From Apostichopus japonicus (lineage: Eukaryota > Echinodermata > Holothuroidea > Aspidochirotida > Stichopodidae), in the NCBI RefSeq assembly GCF_037975245.1, contig NC_092582.1, positions 6,922,001-6,986,000 of the forward strand: a stretch of 64,000 nucleotides of DNA, written 5' to 3'. The translations under genes were made by a program, and so were the position numbers. Under the pieces are notes generated by a model. It saw nothing but the letters and a program-made list of their open reading frames with translations, was not told the DNA's origin and did no database searches. This document shows, one piece after another, positions 1 to 16,333 of this stretch. Position 1 is the first letter of the stretch, and each line of letters starts with the position of its first letter.

Positions 1-1720
1 TTATTCAATAGCCTACACTATAGTTAAATATATATTACATAAATAGGTATGTTTTATAACCTATTGCAATATCCACAACGGTGCAAGCTCAGTGAGAGCA
101 TTTTGGGCTCTCTTTTTTGCTCAATTTGGTAATTTATCACTTCTCTATAGTGAATTTCCTACCTGCATGCGTTGCAATAATATCGGTCGAAATTACATGA
201 TTATCATGAAATGCCCGTATAGTTCTCTTTAACACAGCTCTGTTATCTGAATTCATTACATAGACATTTCAATGGGTGACTAAAAATTGCTTACCATGCT
301 TGTCTAGGGCATATTCATTTATTTATACATTAATTCATATATTCATTATAATAACTTCTTTGCTTTCTCATGGGCACATTCGAGAGACATAAGAATGATG
401 GGATGAGTATAGGAGTGGAGCATAAACAGTTTATCATTAAGCCCTAACCGTAAGAATTCTTTGAAAGTGTGTATCGTAAAGAAATGATAATTTAGGCTCG
501 TATATACATTCAAGGTCTGTATGAACTGTGTATTGGAAGGTCAATTGACAGTGATGTAACAAAGTGGAAAGGATTTCACTTTTTTCTGTGAACTTCCTTG
601 TAAGTTGACAACCAATGTAAGTTAAGTTGGTTGAACTTTCTTGAAGAACTTTCTTGTAAGTTGACACAATGTGTCAACCAATGCTGAGTTTGTTTAAGGG
701 TGTCAAATGTTGAAGTGATCAGTTTCGAATTAGTATATTCCAACGCTTGATGACATACGGCATTTCTAAATTTATGTAATCCACAAACACTTATAAAAGA
801 GGGCGGACCTGTCTAATCTACTCCGTGATCGCCGATATAATTACCAATAAAATTTAGCCATTCATCCAAGTTCTCTTGACTGCAACGAGAAATCTGTCCG
901 TTCATAACGATTAAATATGAATGATAGAGAGATTTATTAGATGGCAAACTCTCCATTAATATTATAAGAGGGTTCTTTATCCACCGTATCTCCCATGAGT
1001 GTAGTACCCTATAGAGCTGTAGATATTGTAAGTTTCAATTATTGGGTCCGAAATTCCGTCCCATCGGTTCAATCGCAAATACGGTACGGAAAGCTATATA
1101 TTGTTTATATACAATATGAATAGTTCATATAAAACCATATATATACGGCGATGTGGTATAGAAGGTGCAATTTTTATTATTGATTTATATCTGAGATGGA
1201 TATTCTTTCATTGAATATTTAATGCCCAAAACACCTCAGCGCTGAAAGTTGTAACTTGAGTTATTACGCGGAAGTTATTAACCCCGAGAACTGGCTACAT
1301 ATGTTATGTATATATGTTCAAAGGCCTATAGTGTGTATTGTACTGATCGAAAGTATGCAGTAAGGAAAAAATAACAGTAATGGATAGAGTATTTTACGTT
1401 CGGTTGTTAAGTTATGCAAACTATAGAAATGTAATGGTGAAATCTATGCCATGTTGCTTTAATCATTTGATAATTCCTATAAGTCACACATTATTAATAA
1501 TTTTTCATAAAAATTAAATAAATAAAAAAATAATAAATAATAAATTAATGATAAACAGTTTATAGTCATCAAATTCAACGTCTCTCGTTATACCAGTACA
1601 TGGAACATGGACACAAAATATATCCAATATGTACTTAGTAAGTTGTATAAAAGTCACCGCAGGCAAATCTTTAATATCTTTAAAAATTCAAGACGCAATA
1701 TACTGTAATTTCACTTGGAT
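1..1720. other. AT-rich intergenic sequence, nothing recognised
   Basis: No ORF with coding character, no RNA gene and no clear repeat is visible. The only small ORF (minus strand, 437-667) shows no family resemblance. Confidence 0.6.
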
Positions 1721-2193
1721 CGATCTATCGATCTATAGATCTATCCATTCATTCATTCATTCATTCATTCATCCATCCATCGATCCATCCATCCATTCAT
1801 CCATCCATCCATCCATCCATCCATCCATCCATCCATCCATCCATCCATCCATCCATCCATCCATCCATCCATCCATCCATCCATCCATCCATCCATCCAT
1901 CCATCCATCCATCCATCCATCCATCCATCCATCCATCCATCCATCCATCCATCCATCCATCCATCCATCCATCCATCCATCCATCCATCCATCCATCCAT
2001 CCATCCATCCATCCATCCATCCATCCATCCATCCATCCATCCATCCATCCATCCATCCATCCATCCATCCATCCATCCATCCATCCATCCATCCATCCAT
2101 CCATCCATCCATCCATCCATCCATCCATCCATCCATCCATCCATCCATCCATCCATCTATCCATCCATCCATCCATTCATCCATCCATCTATA
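1721..2193. repeat. (CCAT)n tetranucleotide microsatellite
   Basis: Imperfect GATC/CATT tetramers at 1721-1795 lead into about 360 bp of almost pure CCAT repeats (1796-2155), followed by a few diverged units. A repeat length of 4 leaves all frames open on both strands, which creates long spurious ORFs of Ser-Ile-His-Pro or Trp-Met-Asp-Gly. It is a simple sequence and not a gene. Confidence 0.98.
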
Positions 2194-4198
2194 ACTATCT
2201 ATCTAAATATACTTAAACTATAACATATACATCCTACAACATACATACAACATTGACATACCCCTGCCCCCCCCTTCCGCACTACCAGGCAATGTAAGAA
2301 GTTAGAACCCTCCTTTTAACTTAGGCATACAAGTGAAGCCATTCGTCCAAACGACTTAATGAAGAGTCTGATATAATCCAACAAAGTCATAATAAAATTC
2401 AAAATTATTCGTAGTACATTTAACAAATTAAGTCGCGTAGCACTTAATGTATAGAACTACGATTCGTCCTTGCTCAACTAGTGGTTCTTTTAATGAGTAT
2501 ATGGTTACAGAAAGGATGATAGAAATGGCAATTACTTAAGCGTATTACCGGTATATCGTAACAAATAGAACGACAAAAATATCCTCGGATTATTTTTGGA
2601 ATCAAAATGTCAAAACAAAGACTATAAAAAAAGAAAACAAGGGAACAAAGATTGCTTTCATTTAATAATTAGACTAATATTTGTCGTTTGAAGTTATAGT
2701 GAGCTACATAAGAGCCAGACAATTTGCCTTTACGTTTGCCTGATGTTTCAATTTCATGCCGTATTTTTCCGTGAATAAAGTAGTTGTGTATAGTTGTGAT
2801 ATTACTCAAATCTTAATTCCTCTCTAATCACACGGTAGATAACTCCCCTGACAGCCACATTCACAGTAATCCATAACTCTATCCATCCATGTCTGGGTAA
2901 TTTCACCAGCATGTATCCTAATACAGAAAACTATCATTTAAATAAGACGGGATTATCAAAGAAGTATAATTCTTTGAAGAATTAAGATGCTTATCTTCCA
3001 AAAACGCCTATTGGAAATGTGATTTATGTTACTACCGTATGGCCTGTTGAAAATGTTGAAAATTATACGATTTTTTGGGTGCACGTACAGTAGTACTGAA
3101 CATTTTATGGATGGCAAAACCTTCATGTGCGATCCAATTCTTTACCTACTCGTCATAAGTACACGGTTAATTGTGGTGGGAAATTCTAGAAGTCTAGAGA
3201 GGAGACGTATCTTATGTAGTCTGATTGCAAACTTACTGTGAATATTATTGGGTCAGCCTATGAGCGAAATATCTGGCAATTGGCCAACAACATAAGTAGC
3301 TACTTTATATATGGATATTCCGGTGGCTATACTTAATTACTTAACAAATGGATTGGGTATTTCTGCATCTCTAGGTTAAAGCCACATCCGAGTGGTAGTT
3401 TGTAAGGCGATGATACGACTTTTGTCAAATTTGGTGACATTTTAGGAATGCATTACGGCAATAGCAGGGTGAAGAATGTGATCACCGCAATTCAGCTGAA
3501 AAGTTTCTTTTTTTTCTTGATTGGATTTTCTTCACAGTGTTTATTCAATTATTTAATGAGGAAAAAATGTTTCATTTTGATAAAATTATCAATGCAGAGA
3601 ACATTTAACAGCTATGGTAAGCAAATCTTCCAACGGTACCCCCATTTCAATGATAAAACAACAAGTAAATTGTGATCATAGGAAATTAAAAGCGTTTGAA
3701 CAACATCTACCACGATAACAACACACATACCTTTATACTGTGATCAACTCTATAGAAGAATTGATGGTTTAGTATGTCATAATTAGTTACACTCAATCAA
3801 CGATATCTCACGTTAGGAACAACGTATATATTGACATGAAATTCTCAAACAAATTTTTATTCTTTGCTCTCTTCTTCAAATTACCAGATAATGAAGGTCA
3901 AGGTTTAATTAGAGCGGTTTTTCAGCTTGGTCAACAACTTTACGAAAACCTGCATTACCGAGTATATTGCTCAAAAGAAGAAGGATATTGATTATACTGA
4001 AACAACCGCCTAGATGTGTTTCAGCAGGAGTAGGTAAAGAAGCGAGAATTAATCTGTTTTATTTGATTCTCAACATGTTGTCGCCCAAACACTCATACAG
4101 TATTAATAACTTCAAAAAATTGGCAAAAGTTCGAGTTTTATAGTAATGGATATACTGTAGCTTGATTTAAATTGTGGTGGTAACACAACATCCCAGAG
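2194..4198. other. Intergenic sequence, nothing recognised
   Basis: AT-rich sequence with only short ORFs (for example 3026-3241 and 3448-3675, plus strand) that have no family resemblance or splice context. Confidence 0.5.
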
Positions 4199-4318
4199 TG
4201 GACGGGCCTCAAACTGCCTGATGCCCCTCTAGAGGCCAAGGACAGGAAGAAGTAGAAAGAAATAGTTGGGAGGGCATCTGTGGCGCCCCTACGGTCTACC
4301 AGACTCCGGGATAGGTGA
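4199..4318 (+). pseudogene. Relic of a LINE ORF2 C-terminus
   Basis: The plus-strand frame from 4199 reads W-T-G-L-K-L-P-D-A, then A-K-D-R-K-K, a stop, and V-G-R-A-S-V-A-P-L-R-S-T-R-L-R-D-R before a final stop at 4316-4318. This resembles the C-terminal tail of LINE reverse-transcriptase ORFs, where the residue after A-K-D-R-K-K is usually Trp; here it is a TAG stop. No reverse transcriptase core is present upstream, so this is a short, 5'-truncated, dead fragment. Assignment to a clade is not possible from this length. Confidence 0.45.
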
Positions 4319-5460
4319 GGTTAGGAGGTAATGAATTACCAGTCTCGAGGCGTAGCAGCAGATGGTTCATTTAACCAGGGACCAAGTAGCAATAGGCCAC
4401 AAGGATGGTTCCAACAATTTGATCTTGACTTGCCAATTACATATTTGCATTAATAATAATTTTTCCTACATGTATATATCTTAATTACTACCTTAGTTTG
4501 TCTTGGTTCATTAACACTTTAAACACTAACAATTAGTTTCTTTGTTCTTCTAGTTGACAAAAAAACAGGTTAACTATTCACTGTTTTAATTCAGACATCT
4601 GATGGATCCAAACTGCACCATCATTTATGCACCTCACGCACTTTTGAGAGAAACTCACTAAATAGTTATAGAACAATAACATCAACGCAATCGGTCAGAA
4701 ACAGTGTCTTTAATATACTTTGCAGATCAGCCATAGTGACCGAAGTTGCTACGAAACAACTGAACAGACCCAAACAGACCCAATTTGCTAATTTGCAAAC
4801 CAGGAATCCAAGGAAATGAATCCAAGACAGACTCCACTCAATAGGTCTGCCAAAGAGCAATTTGGAATAGGTCAACTTTGTCAAGAGAATCTGGAACCAA
4901 TAATGGCTTTCGGATGGACACCCTAACCACTTCAGTTCACCAAATGCATTCACTCCCAGTCCCACAATGATCGAATAACTTAATATCAAAATGAACTGAA
5001 TTAGTTGAGAAGAATGATTCTTTATAACAACTCAACCATGAAATTTCTTCATAACTACGAAATCAATATGACGGCCTTATGATCAAATTCATAATGAGAA
5101 AGAAAAAAACTCTGCTAAGCAACATGATCAATGATATGTTTGGGATGTTGAGTGACAGCGCGAACCGTAATTAATGAATAACAACTCTTGAGCGATCTCC
5201 GTGAAATGAATACCAACATATACATACATGAATAACACGTAAGCAATATGTAAGGGAAAACCTATATAGCAGTAAAGATTCAATTTATAAATATTTATAT
5301 ACAAAATATTGTAAAAAGATCGTCGTTTTAATTTCGACTTGATTAATACGCCAACCACTCTGCAGCTTGGTATGTACGATATTATTGATAAAAAACAGGG
5401 TCTGGATTAAGTGTATGACAGTTTTAATATAAAAAATACCTGGGCCCATATATTATCTAG
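4319..5460. other. Intergenic sequence, nothing recognised
   Basis: Contains a 107-residue minus-strand ORF (4666-4989) rich in hydrophobic residues, which I do not recognise and do not consider supported as a gene. Confidence 0.45.
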
Positions 5461-5625
5461 TTGAGAATAATTAATAATTATTGCTATGATAGTATTTATT
5501 ATTATATTTTAATAATAGCGTACAATGTCATATAATATATTATATAATATATATCATAATATTATAAAATAATATTATAAAATAATATTTTAATAATTAT
5601 TAATAATTAATATATATACGCATTA
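5461..5625. repeat. Extreme AT-rich, partly palindromic tract
   Basis: About 165 bp that are almost only A and T. Variants of AATAATTATTAATAATTA appear at both ends and a repeated ATAATATTATAAAATAATA lies in the middle. The arms are partly self-complementary, so this could be a degenerate hairpin or MITE remnant. Confidence 0.5.
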
Positions 5626-7276
5626 ACTTCATAATTTTTCTTACCACATGTTGAGGGCAATGGGTATATAAAAGGGACAAGGGCACCCTTATCCTCTTGT
5701 ATCACATTAAAACAAGTAGCTCGTATTTACCTATGACCCTTTTATTAAATATCATCCCACTTATTAGGATTTTCTAAGCAAGCCTTGTATAATGACATGA
5801 GTACTGTATATAATACGTTTACGCACCACTGATTTTATTTAGGTGTGTTTTTCTATCACAGATTAATAATGGTTTAAGAAAGTTCATGATTTACTTGGGC
5901 TTTGTAATGAAAAGCATATAGGCATTTGATCTTTCCTTTTCTTATTAACGGTACAAACCCGATACAAAAATAATGCTAATTTAATCTTACCTCACAATTT
6001 TCCAGTGAACTTGAAATATCCTTTCACCAAACTTTCCTTTTTTTCCGTTCAAAGTGCTTTATTATTATTTGTTCAACAGTAACATTTAATATAACACAAT
6101 TATGATATTTTTCCAAATAATCCACTGAAAATGACAAGCAATAAAAGTAACAAGTCGAATAGATTCATCCCACGGTAGCTTTTAAAAACTACCTTCAATT
6201 TTATCCAACAGTGCTCGGTATCGATTTATCATGAAATAGATCTCACATTATGTCTATTTCATAGCGAAAACAAACCTTAGATAGCTTCCTCCTCTTCGCG
6301 ACGCCACACAAAGTGACTGTTTATACAGATCCTCAAATATCAATGTCAATTGCCGTGTGTGTGAAATTTTGGATTCACCAATTCAAAATCGTGCGTCTGC
6401 AAGAAATTACTAATATATGCGTGTCTGGGTGAATCTTTGAACCAAAGAGGTACATTCGCAATAATTTAGAACTATCGAACGCCAAATGTGACATGTGTAA
6501 ATAGCACCAACTCTTGAGACGCTTGAGAGGGGAGGAACAAAAACGAGCGGCGTTCTACTTCTTTTCATACTTTCAAAACCAATTGTCTTCAAGATGTTGT
6601 CTTTGACTGACGAAAAAGATGATTTTTTTTGGGAAAAAATAAACTTCTAATAATAGGTTTTTTTTCTTACGAGTAAGAAAAGTATAACAGATTGAAGCAG
6701 CTGAAGATTCGAATAAAAGCTTTGAATGAACCAAGAAGCATAGTGGTAAAAAGGATTCATTTAGTTTCCAGGATCATAGATATCTTTTGCCGAAGAAAAA
6801 ATATTTTATAAGAACGTTCTGGTAAGACAATCTGTAATAGTTTTCAATATAGGTTCCAATAGTCAACAAAAATTAAAGTGAGTCTACTTCCTAACATATG
6901 TTTGTATTTAAGGATATAAGATTAGAACTTGAATATCTATACAATACAGTATTATATAAGCCATGAACAAAACATAACATTTTCTTAAAATTGCTAATTA
7001 ATATTCTAATCCCACGTTAAGGTGTTAACAGTAGGTTATACGCCCACATCATGCCCTTTTGGATTGAGCTCGTTTCGTTGAAGAGACAGGTCTAGACGGC
7101 TTATAAATATCTTGTTTGTAATAGAATGGTTTAGCACTATGCAGAACAGGTTATTGAGTTGATATATATGTATATGTTATATAGGCTACATACAAACACA
7201 TTGCAATAACTCTATACGATGTTAGGTAATGAATTTCTTACAAAGTTTGAGCTAATACCACTATTAAGTATATTCT
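5626..7276. other. Intergenic sequence, nothing recognised
   Basis: Only small ORFs (for example 6410-6592, minus strand) with no recognisable product. Confidence 0.5.
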
Positions 7277-7353
7277 TTATTTTGTTTTATTTTATTTTAT
7301 TTTATTTTATTTTATTTTATTTTATTTTATTTTATTTTATTTATTTTATTTTA
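7277..7353. repeat. (TTTTA)n pentanucleotide microsatellite
   Basis: About 14 consecutive TTTTA units with one slipped unit near the 3' end. Confidence 0.95.
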
Positions 7354-7462
7354 ATTAATGTAATTCATTTCATTATTACATTTCATTGAACTAAAGAAAA
7401 TATCATTGGATTGTTATGCTTTATTTTCTGTTATGATGATCAGCTCATTTATTATATAGTGT

Positions 7463-7668
7463 TGATACATTATGAAATAACTTTCTAAATTGAAAGATTC
7501 CAAATATGAGTTAAAATATTGAATTGGAAGCCACCGATGTTAAAGTTGTAATCCATAAGCCCTTGCCGGGTTTTCCCACATTTGTGGTCGCGTAAGCGCG
7601 TTGTTAAAACAACTGCTGATTATTATCATCATTATTATTGTTATTATGATTATTATCATAATTATATT
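7463..7668 (+). mobile_element. SINE copy A, 5'-truncated
   Basis: This copy shares its body with the minus-strand element at 41612-41890: ACTTTCTAAA, AAGATTCCAAAT, GTAATCCATAAGCCCTTG, TTTTCCCACATTTGTGGTC and AACTGCTGATTATTAT occur in the same order. The tRNA-like head is missing. The 3' end runs into a variable ATT/ATC tail (7616-7668), as expected for a retroposed SINE. Confidence 0.75.
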
Positions 7669-10600
7669 GAAAAGTTTCAATAACAGTGACATTAATCAGT
7701 GATGTTACTGTTCACTGAATTCCTTAAAAACATGCAATAAAATATATTTGTTAGCGTTTATTGTTTATTGTTCTGTTGCATACGGCTATACGCACATTGC
7801 ATTAATTGTCTTGCAAATTACCAATTCAGTAGCATTTGGAAGTAGTTGAAGCATTCCTTGTTCGAATAGTAAGTTTCCCATTAGCTTGTTATAATGAAAC
7901 AGATGTTTGCGATATGTTTATTTTTCTTCTTCACAGATCTCTTTGCAACATCTCCTTGCACCTTTCCTTGGAAATTAAGAAAATAAAAAAAAAATTAAAA
8001 ACCTTATATATACCAATGACAGCACTAATCGTTTCTGATAATACCTGAATATTTACACGTTTTTACAAGCAAATATGATTTTCTGTCGACTATCATCTAC
8101 ATAATGTTTCCATCTTTCCTTATAATTATTTGACATTTTTGGAAAAGGCTGCGGTTTGCATGAGTGTAACCATGACGGCAGTATTAACCTGACGGTTATC
8201 TTAAATGTCACTCCATGTAAGCCTGTGGCAAACTAATATAATTTTGACCAAAATGAAGGGAAGTGATCGATATTTCCAAAAAAAATTTCCATTGCTAACA
8301 GGTGTAGTCAGAATCAGCTGAATTTGCTTTGAAACTTTTATATTATATATATATATTTTTTTCTAATGGCCCCGTAAGGCATATCCCGACATTTTATCAC
8401 ATCTAGCAGGAATTTTAAAGAAGTCAATAACTTCAAATTTAGGAACACTTGTCTTTTAGTCCATTAAAATCGTCAAAAAGTGGTAATTTAAAACACTTGG
8501 TTTTCTTCGATTTCGCAGCGACGGAATGCTATTAATAACGAAAAACTTCTGGACTGTATTTTAAAAACAAAGGGACATTTTCTTGGGTAGCCTTAAGAAA
8601 CACTGCAATTTTCCTCCTCCACGTGTGCAGAACGCATTTTGTTGTGCTATGAGAGACTCCTGTAAAACTGTTTACAAATAGCAAATACCAAGTAGACGCA
8701 CATTAGCTATTAGCAACAACAAAAAGAAGAAAAAATATGAAAAAGAAAAAGACAAGAAAACGATGAACATTGAGAGATAAAATGTTAAATCCCGAGTAAA
8801 ACGGTAAGTGGAACTGGCTATAACTTTGCTAGAATATATTATACGGTGATTCAGAAGAGCAACTGTTTGCGACTCTATAGGATATATATACTTTCACCAT
8901 TAACTGACTATTGCTAGTTGGGAGTTTAACATTTGCAATTTTCTTTTAAATAAACTAGACAGTGCAGTAATTTACATAATAGACGTATTATGCCCTTTGC
9001 CTTCCAGCGTTAAAGCTATTAGTGTAACCCCATGCATGGGTATATTTTAAGGAAAGAATTTCCATTATATATCTGTTTAATGTCCATGGTATTAGTCCCC
9101 TTTATCTTGGTTATTTGGTTTCTCAAAAATTGGAAAATAACAAAATTAGAACAACTCTCAAGCTCGGCTGGTTAAAAATTCAGACTATATATATATAGGC
9201 TAGCATAGATCATAGTTTTGTTTTGCCTTTACAAACAACTAAAAGCTTGAATCAATGCCTATACAAGTTCTGTTGTATATAAATACAACAAAGCAAGAAA
9301 CTTAATTTATCGTGGAAATATAGAGGCATTTTGTATATTCATGATATTAAGGCATAAGTTAGTGTTTTCATGATTGTGTAATACAGTTTTGGGTTTCGAA
9401 ATTTTATCGGTCATAATATTGAGAATGCAATGTCTATGCAAGATCTGTATAGACTCTAGATTCTAGAGACAATAGATTCTATTTGTGTAGCAACGTTGGC
9501 ATTTGTTTGGTATTGATATTACCACTATACAGCGGCCAGTTTACCCACATATACCAATGTTCTATATAGTTCTATATACTGACATATTCAAGTTCAGTTA
9601 GCCTATACTGCAATTTCCATTTTCAGGTCTTTAAATATAGATCCGTGTTGCGTTTACATTGCTTGAGATAAATCCCTGTAAAATTTCCGAGTACATTATT
9701 GTTAAGGAAATATTTTCAGGAAAATGTTTGAAACATAGATTCCTTTCGTATAAGGAGTGCCTCTTTACCGTCTTCACTAAAGTGGGAGGTCCCCAGGAAA
9801 ATATGGAGATGCATGGTCCGGGAATAAAATGGGGAGCCAGGAAAAATAACTGAGACACGGAGAATATGGAATAAAGGTAAATGTAGACCTATATTCTCAT
9901 ATTGATAATAGGAAATTTGTAAAAACCCAAAAAGGAGCACGTCAAATTGTGTATTATGACGTATATTTCGACTATGAATTAAGACTATAAGGAGGTCTAA
10001 CCGTAGGCCTTTGCTAATAAATACATTTTCGTTGAGGTTATGAAGTTAAGTGTTCTTAACCCAAACCCCTATAGAGCCACGCATAGGGAGTGACTGAACG
10101 TACATTTTGCCCCATTTGACGATGGAGTAAGGCAAGGACCATTCCCCTTTCCCACTCCCCCACCCCGCATAACAAGTCGTACACGCCCCTAATAAGTTTA
10201 CTTATGACATATTATACAAGAAGTCTAACAAGTACGTAGGCTATTTATTCGTAAAAGTATTTTCTCTGCAAGCACAACTATCGAATGCTTTGATCTATAT
10301 GCTTACTTACTACGCTAAAATAAAGTATGTATTCAGTAAACCAGAGAAACCTCTCACTCAGAAAGAGGTTCACAAATACTAAAAATAAGATCAGACCATG
10401 GATGGTAAATGGTCGATGTATAGATTGCTGCCTTCTAGCTGTTGTCGACATCTCATGAGACCATTAACTCATTAAACCAATTAATTTACCTAGAGAAGAT
10501 GATTTTTATTATTTTCTGAAAGATATTAATGCCTCATAATGCAGGCGAGTATTCCTGCTTCTGTAGTGTAAAGGGGCAAGCCAAACTTGTTCCCCCATTT

Positions 10601-12200
10601 TGAGAGGTTTAATGAGAACCGGTAATTATGACACGATATGCAGGCCCTATACCAGAGGGGCCTAACCACTGTTTACTTGTGGTAGGCTAAGATGTTATGT
10701 CGTCCAGATGAGGATTCTAAGTGGAAGGGTGTCCCATTGACAGAGAAACTTTGCTAAAAATAGAGGTTGCTTACATGCACAATAGTGCTATATTTTTGCA
10801 ACTTTGAAAGGGTTTTGAAGAATTTTCTACTATATAGGTTGTTCCGCAAATAAATGATATATGCATATGTACTGTACTTTTTTAAATATGTTTCTAGTGT
10901 GCTGTCTGCCAGTGTTGACGGGGTGGCTGAGTCTGCTCACACCCCTGAGTTTTTTCTTGGGGTGGTGGTGTGGGGTCGTGGCGGGAGGGGGGTGGTTAAA
11001 AACCCAGAGGTATACGTGGGTATTTCCCTCCTCTATCTTTGCATCGCTCTCAAATTCTATCCCACATTCTATTTGGGGAAAAAAGATTGCATTTGGCAAA
11101 AAGTACTAGTAATGTGTGTCAAATTACACTATTGGTGAAACTACAATAAGGATGGCAAAAACACATGTACAAGACAGATAGGTAGATATAATAGCACTCT
11201 GCTACTGCATACGGTATTTGCGACATGTTTGCTATTAAAGCCTTCCGAGCGTTGCCAGCCTATCTCAAACTGCAAACATAACATATATTATTTACGACGT
11301 GTTGAAGGTTACTTAGCAGATAGAGCAATATTTTTCTCGGATATTCTCCGAGTGTTTCTCATTTTTTTTTATGAAATTATTGATCCATAATATAAATAAA
11401 GTGAATATATAATTGCCAAAACGTTTCCCCAACGTTGCTAGGAGGCATGAGAAATTATGACCGATTCTGTTGATACAAAAGATAAATATTTCAGGGTTAT
11501 TAACGATATTATATGTTCACTATTCAAATTAAAATGATAAGCACTGAGTTCACGTAAAGCAAACAGAAAATTGAGAGTGGTAAATTTTTGTAAGTGAAAA
11601 AGAAGGATATTTGTTCTTTTCTTAGAAAATTCAATTATGAAATAGATGATGCTTAGACGTCATTGTGACGTGAGATTAGTTCATTGACCATTTAGAAAAC
11701 TCACTGAATACTTTTTGCTAAAAGTAAAAAAAAGTATCCCAGTTTCGTTGAAGAGTAAAAACAACATTTAGGAAATATGTAGAGGATGTTATATAGTGAG
11801 GCCGTCAATGGTCATGCTGCAATAACAACGACGTCGCTATGCTGTACCACTCTAAAGTGTATGTGATATTGATATATGAGTAGACATGTTCTCTGTCAGA
11901 CGCTTTAAGGATGCCGCAGTCCAAGAACACTTAAGTGCTACACAGTAGTAAGTAAAGCTATGACAACTCCTCGGTGCAGGTCCAAATGTTAATGCATTGT
12001 TTTATCAATTCTAACAAGTCAACCACAACATGTCTTTTTAACATCATATTAACAACAGCGAACCTCTGTATTACAAACAAGTCATATGAGGACATACAAA
12101 TATTATATCTCCCCATTGAATTGTATGCATGGTTCATCTGAGGAACTGACCTAATGCTGCATTGCATTACAAAGTCCACTTGTTTCAATTGATGAGAGTG
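7669..12200. other. Intergenic sequence, nothing recognised
   Basis: No supported gene in about 4.5 kb. A G-rich stretch near 10915-11010 keeps overlapping frames open on both strands (10830-11138) but encodes low-complexity peptide only. Confidence 0.45.
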
Positions 12201-12228
12201 TATATATATATATATATATACATATATA
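12201..12228. repeat. (TA)n microsatellite
   Basis: Alternating TA with a single C interruption near the 3' end. Confidence 0.9.
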
Positions 12229-13478
12229 AATACTAGCGTTAGGCCTATAGAAATACAACTTTGGATGATAGTAGTTTAGCTTAATGTTTTGCAACTGTAA
12301 AACATACCAACTAATTTTGTGCCTAAAATTATATTTTTCGGAGAGCATTCTCTGAACAGTATTTCTGTGTTGGTACAGTACTAACTAAAAGTAACTACAC
12401 TATTTGCAAACTTATGTAGTTATTATATCAGATGTGTTAATAAGCAACTATTTGAAGGTTCTCTCTGTATTGAAGTATTTATTTCTATTAAGAGGCGTCG
12501 GGAGCCACGTAGGGCCGGCCCCAAGGAAAATTATATTACCAGGCTCCCTATTTGCTTTCTTCAGTTTTAATTATGTCGCGAAGACACTATTCTTTATCCC
12601 ATTCTTTCAGGGCCCCATATCTGATACCTGGCCCCGGGGCTTTTATACCTCCGACCCTCCCTCTTGTCAGGCCTTTTCGTAGTCAAGAGGTTAAAAGTGG
12701 CAGTAAAAACGCTATCTACTTTTGGTCATACCATTATTAACCTTTCTAGCATAATTTAGAGGTTAGTAAGGGTGTAGGTTTAAAGTTAACCGTTAATTTA
12801 TGTTTCATCCCCAAAAGCCAACAAAGTATTTGTCATCAGAAATGTATCCATGTTCCTGCACTAAAAGTACACGTTATTCCTTGTGGACACTGGACATGGT
12901 GTATTTTAGATAAGACCGTGTTTATGCGTTTATATCCATACATGTTCAAACTTGTATGATTCGCTACAATAAAACATTCCATATGTCGCAAGAGCAATAT
13001 TTACTCTTTTGTTTATGTAAAAAGCATGTTTTGGTTTTCACTTTTCGAGATCATACTTTATCTCGTAGTAAATAGCTGTTTAGAAGGCAAGATTTTCCAG
13101 AGAATTTCTTATGTTTGAGAAGTACCGAAATGTATTCTTACTTACCTATAGTACAATCAAGAAGTACAATTGTTATAAACTTATATACTCGCTGCAAAGA
13201 CCGGATGATACGAGGAATAGCATGACATTGAAGTCACTCGCAAAGAAAGACACAAAACGGTATAGCTATATGTTCAATAGCATGTCCTTGGTACAACAAT
13301 TAGGACTAAATTATGAAGCTGGTAGTTTGTGATCAATGTACTTCATTCCGCATTGTGTAAATTTCAGCCTCAAGATATCGCTAGTATTTTATAACAGACA
13401 CAAATCCAGCTAATCTAAGCTTATTTGATAGAGATCTTATACCGTTATTGTGGTCGAGTGCATGATAAAGGCGGTGGC
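12229..13478. other. Intergenic sequence, nothing recognised
   Basis: A GC-richer patch at 12494-12680 stands out in composition. It has no terminal repeats or coding family that I can identify. Confidence 0.4.
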
Positions 13479-13600
13479 AAAGATTCCGAATTTGAGTTAA
13501 AATGTTGAATTGCAAAGCTACCCGAAGTGAAAGATGTAATCCATAAGCTCTTGCGGGCTTCTCCCACATTCATGCCGTAAAAATAACTGCATGATTATGT
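13479..13600 (+). mobile_element. SINE copy B, 5'-truncated and diverged
   Basis: It has the same ordered words as the 7463 and 41612 copies: AAAGATTCCGAAT, GAGTTAAAATGTTGAATTG, GATGTAATCCATAAGCTC, CTTCTCCCACATT and AAAAATAACTGCATGATTAT. The tRNA head is absent and the stretch after CCCACATT is deleted relative to the other copies. Confidence 0.7.

Positions 13601-16333
<2,733 letters not shown>

Noticed and set aside
1629-2216. 195-residue Ile-His-Pro-Ser ORF and Trp-Met-Asp-Gly ORFs on the other strand
   Set aside because: They are translations of the (CCAT)n microsatellite.
4666-4989. 107-residue hydrophobic minus-strand ORF
   Set aside because: No family, no splice context, and composition explained by an A-rich plus strand.
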